Source: Desulfuromonadaceae bacterium
Lineage (GTDB): Bacteria; Desulfobacterota; Desulfuromonadia; Desulfuromonadales; Geopsychrobacteraceae
Direction of reading: 5' to 3'
Length of the DNA: 8,501 nucleotides
NCBI GenBank assembly: GCA_013138655.1
Contig: WTCI01000196.1
Span: forward strand, 1 to 8,501
In this document: positions 7,141 through 8,501 of the stretch, piece by piece
Numbering within the stretch: position 1 is the stretch's first letter
How the letters are laid out: each line of letters begins with the position of its first letter
The notes under the pieces: generated by a model
What the model was told of the DNA's origin: nothing
What the model saw: the letters and a program-made list of their open reading frames with translations, nothing else
The model's database searches: none
Position numbers and translations under genes: made by a program

Positions 7141-7813
7141 AAATCTTTACGATATGGAAGAGGAATGCCAGCGGAATCGCGATGTACGCCAAACCGTAAA
7201 AAATGGCAGCCAGTTTACCGATACCAGCAACTATGTCCTGGGTCTTGCCGTTGTTCAGGCCGAAAGTCTGGATAAAGCTTTGCAGACCATGGCTCAGGTG
7301 CAGGAACAAAGCACACATGGCGATAACATAGACGATGGAAATGAAGGCATTATTGAAGCTTTTTCCGATCATGGTAAAGACGTCAGGACGCCCATTAACC
7401 AGCGTCTGAACTGCAGACACGGCATCGGTGTGAACAACGTGTACCGTGAAGTGCAACAGATGGTAGAGCAGGAAAACCAGAATGATCAGACCGGTGTAGA
7501 TCATCGATTCAGCAGCAAAAGTCGTCTTCAGCCTCTTTTTGATCGCATAGGCTTCAGGAGACGCAGAACTGTTCTCCACTGTCAGTTGGATGCCGAAAGT
7601 GATGTGCACCGCAAACAGCAACAGTATCGCCATGCGGAATATCCAGACCACCGGTCCCAGACTGTGTAGCTTTTCAGCATAAATGTTGATCGCATCGACC
7701 CCGAAAAAAACCGACAGGTTGCCGAGCAGATGGACAGAAATAAAACACACCAGCATAAAGCCGGTTACTGCCATCAAAATTTTTCTTCCCACAGAGTTTG
7801 TTAACAAATGCAT
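7139..7813 (-). CDS. sdhC: Succinate dehydrogenase/fumarate reductase cytochrome b subunit (type B)
   Basis: This 224-residue integral membrane subunit anchors SdhA and SdhB and passes electrons to or from quinone (menaquinone expected for this type). There are five hydrophobic helices, at about 11-36, 54-78, 100-127, 152-178 and 196-221. Histidines suited to two b hemes lie inside or at the ends of helices: His28 in VHLLGN, His70 in AVHITFG, His118 or His121, and His172 or His175 in LHLSHG. As there is no separate SdhD gene, this is the one-polypeptide di-heme kind known from Wolinella and Bacillus. The ATG at 7811-7813 is chosen because GAGGGA lies nine bases upstream and the protein then starts with the family-like [19 protein letters not shown] longer frame from TTG 7861 is possible but poorly supported. 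Confidence 0.94.
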   Translation of the reverse strand: MHLLTNSVGRKILMAVTGFMLVCFISVHLLGNLSVFFGVDAINIYAEKLHSLGPVVWIFRMAILLLFAVHITFGIQLTVENSSASPEAYAIKKRLKTTFAAESMIYTGLIILVFLLYHLLHFTVHVVHTDAVSAVQTLVNGRPDVFTMIGKSFNNAFISIVYVIAMCALFLHLSHGLQSFIQTFGLNNGKTQDIVAGIGKLAAIFYGLAYIAIPLAFLFHIVKI

Positions 7814-7851
7814 AATGTCATATCCCTCGAGAATGTGAATTGATTGCTCAT
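7801..7851 (-). CDS. Possible 16-residue upstream ORF overlapping the sdhC start
   Basis: An ATG at 7849-7851 opens a frame encoding [16 protein letters not shown] that stops at 7801-7803, 13 bases inside sdhC, in another frame. AAGGAG (7862-7867) lies ten bases upstream, a better ribosome site than that of sdhC itself. The site is in the arm of a perfect 7-bp hairpin (7851-7869). It may couple or tune sdhC translation, or be chance; nothing identifies the peptide. Confidence 0.2.
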   Translation of the reverse strand: MSNQFTFSRDMTLCIC

Positions 7852-8063
7852 CAAGGATCAACTCCTTGACTCAATCACCAGTACCGTCCCCGGGCGGCTC
7901 AAGGCCCGGCACGTCGTTCCTCCTGAAAACGAGCCTTCTCTCTCCCTGGCGGTCCCCGCCAGCACTCCGTCCTCCTTTTCATAGCGATAATCCTTTCGGC
8001 AGCAGATCGAATACTGTTTGTTCGAAGCAGCTAACACGATCGGTTGCTTGTTATCAGATTGCA
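7814..8063 (-). promoter_or_regulatory. Long, GGA-rich, structured 5' leader of sdhCAB
   Basis: This would be about 250 bases of untranslated RNA if transcription starts near 8063. On the minus strand it contains 11 GGA triplets, several in AGGA or GGGA context. Perfect hairpins are CTGGCGG-GGA-CCGCCAG (7946-7962, with GGA as the loop), CCGGGC...GCCCGG with an 8-base loop (7890-7909), and TCAAGGA-GTTGA-TCCTTGA (7851-7869) over a ribosome site. Exposed GGA in loops is the recognition element of CsrA/RsmA proteins, so post-transcriptional control is plausible but inferred. I could not match it to a known riboswitch. No intrinsic terminator is seen in it. Confidence 0.4.
7823..7828 (-). promoter_or_regulatory. 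Ribosome binding site that fixes the sdhC start at 7813
   Basis: Minus-strand GAGGGA lies nine bases before ATG 7813. The TTG 7861 alternative has AAGGAG directly abutting it, with no spacing, so it is disfavoured. Confidence 0.65.
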
Positions 8064-8069
8064 TACTGT

Positions 8070-8098
8070 ATACTAAACATCGTTATAAATTTAAACAA
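8070..8098 (-). promoter_or_regulatory. Candidate sigma-70 promoter of sdhCAB
   Basis: On the minus strand TTGTTT (8098-8093) and TAGTAT (8075-8070) are 17 bases apart. An A/T-rich block with a run of eight T (8104-8097) lies at and just upstream of the -35, where an UP element would be. The -10 overlaps the GTATAC palindrome at 8068-8073, which could serve as an operator. The match to consensus is moderate. Confidence 0.4.
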
Positions 8099-8225
8099 AA
8101 AAAACTTAAATATGCTAATTCTAATCAACTGAAGAGGCAATCACTATCGTGGGCAGAAAAGGACGCCGATTATGTACATAATTAACCGGAAAGGTTGTTT
8201 ATGCTGGCCAGTTACAATCTATTCT
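8099..8225. other. valS-sdhC intergenic DNA upstream of the promoter
   Basis: Apart from the palindrome at 8169-8182, an A/T-rich inverted repeat (ATTTAA at 8089-8094 with TTAAAT at 8106-8111) and a small CTGGCCAG palindrome (8204-8211), I see nothing here. No stem followed by a T-run lies after the valS stop, so valS transcripts either end by another mechanism or run on into the sdh leader. Confidence 0.5.
8169..8182. repeat. Perfect 14-bp palindrome, possible operator
   Basis: ATTATGTACATAAT is perfectly self-complementary and lies in the valS-sdhC gap, about 70 bases upstream of the candidate sdhC -35 element and 44 bases past the valS stop. Its size and dyad symmetry fit a dimeric regulator binding site. 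The regulator is not identifiable from sequence. Confidence 0.4.
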
Positions 8226-8501
8226 CTATTTCAAAGCGAGGATTTTTTCCAAACTCTGCTGTAAAATTGCTCTTTTTCCCTCCGCTGCCGACAACTTCCT
8301 TCGATCCTTTTGCAAAACCTGCGGAGGGGCATTGGCAACAAACTTTTCATTTGACAGTTTCTTGTTAAAAAAATCGACGTCCTTTTGAACTTTATTAATT
8401 TCTTTCTGCAGGCGTGCTTGCTCCTCTTCAACATCAATCAGACCAGCTAATGGCAACAGCACCTCAACATCACCGGCAACTTGGGTCGAAGCCTGTTTCG
8501 G
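8226..8501 (-). CDS. valS: Valyl-tRNA synthetase, C-terminal fragment (5' part off the window)
   Basis: The last 91 residues of ValS, which charges tRNA-Val with valine in the cytoplasm. The visible part is the C-terminal coiled-coil arm that contacts the tRNA elbow. It opens with GDVEVLLPLAGLIDVEEEQ, then the heptad-rich ARLQKEINKVQKDVDFFNKK and the ValS signature LSNEKFVANAPPQVLQKDRRKL near the end, written here in pieces: LSNEKFVANAP followed by PQVLQKDRRKL. It ends with TAG at 8226-8228. The catalytic core and editing domain lie beyond 8501. The frame is open to the right edge, so this is a window cut and not a truncation. It is on the same strand as sdhCAB, 412 bases upstream of sdhC, and is probably a separate transcription unit. 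Confidence 0.93.
   Translation of the reverse strand, partial: PKQASTQVAGDVEVLLPLAGLIDVEEEQARLQKEINKVQKDVDFFNKKLSNEKFVANAPPQVLQKDRRKLSAAEGKRAILQQSLEKILALK

Noticed and set aside
6646..7669. Long plus-strand frames (209 and 214 codons) opposite sdhA and sdhC
   Set aside because: They run antisense to two clearly conserved genes, have no family features, and follow from the codon structure of the opposite strand.
7862..8063. Cyclic di-GMP (GEMM) riboswitch in the sdhC leader, suggested by the nearby diguanylate cyclase
   Set aside because: The conserved GEMM blocks (ACGCACAGGGCAAACC and the GGGACGCAAAGCC-type segment) are not present; only generic G-rich hairpins are.
7858..8064. A 68-codon minus-strand ORF within the sdhC leader
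   Set aside because: There is no ribosome site before its ATG, the composition is low in hydrophobic core residues with no recognisable domain, and it overlaps the predicted transcription start and leader hairpins. It is most likely a chance frame.
8121..8134. FNR-like half site (TTGAT on the minus strand) upstream of sdhC
   Set aside because: The second half reads ATTAG instead of ATCAA, only 3 of 5 matches; a lone half site is expected by chance.

Overview
The window reads as an ordinary chromosomal stretch of a Gram-negative, respiring bacterium. The type-B succinate dehydrogenase/fumarate reductase set (one cytochrome b subunit, then flavoprotein, then iron-sulfur subunit), with a PrmA-like methyltransferase, an HtrA protease and a two-GAF diguanylate cyclase nearby, resembles what I know of Desulfuromonadia (the Geobacter/Desulfuromonas/Pelobacter group). 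That assignment comes from remembered protein similarity, not from a search, and I cannot name a species.

Layout. (1) Positions 1-1024, minus strand: an HtrA/DegP-type periplasmic serine protease with a signal peptide, a complete catalytic triad and one visible PDZ domain; its C-terminus lies off the left edge. (2) Positions 1025-1134: a short divergent intergenic region with a hairpin flanked by a 9-A/9-G homopolymer block and a U-rich tract, plus a possible leucine-rich mini-ORF. (3) Positions 1135-2704, plus strand: a probable two-gene operon of an auxin-efflux-carrier (AEC) family permease and a short PrmA-like methyltransferase without the L11-recognition domain. The methyltransferase overlaps the next gene tail-to-tail by 10 bases. 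(4) Positions 2695-4332, minus strand: a diguanylate cyclase with probable tandem GAF domains and an RxxD inhibitory site. (5) Positions 4424-7813, minus strand: the sdhCAB (frdCAB) operon in the order cytochrome b, flavoprotein, iron-sulfur protein, with tight junctions and a strong intrinsic terminator. (6) Positions 7814-8225: a 412-base gap without a convincing gene. It holds a candidate promoter, a perfect 14-base palindrome and a long, GGA-rich, hairpin-rich sdhC leader. (7) Positions 8226-8501, minus strand: the C-terminal coiled-coil arm of valyl-tRNA synthetase.

How the genes work together. SdhC, SdhA and SdhB form one membrane complex that couples succinate/fumarate interconversion to the quinone pool. 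The diguanylate cyclase lies just downstream on the same strand but is separated from the operon by the terminator, so it is probably transcribed on its own. The protease, the permease/methyltransferase pair and ValS look like unrelated neighbours.

I see no mobile element, CRISPR array, rRNA or tRNA. The protein-coding content is mostly conventional. The least explained parts are non-coding: the sdhC leader and its upstream palindrome, and the hairpin/homopolymer block between the divergent genes at 1025-1134.
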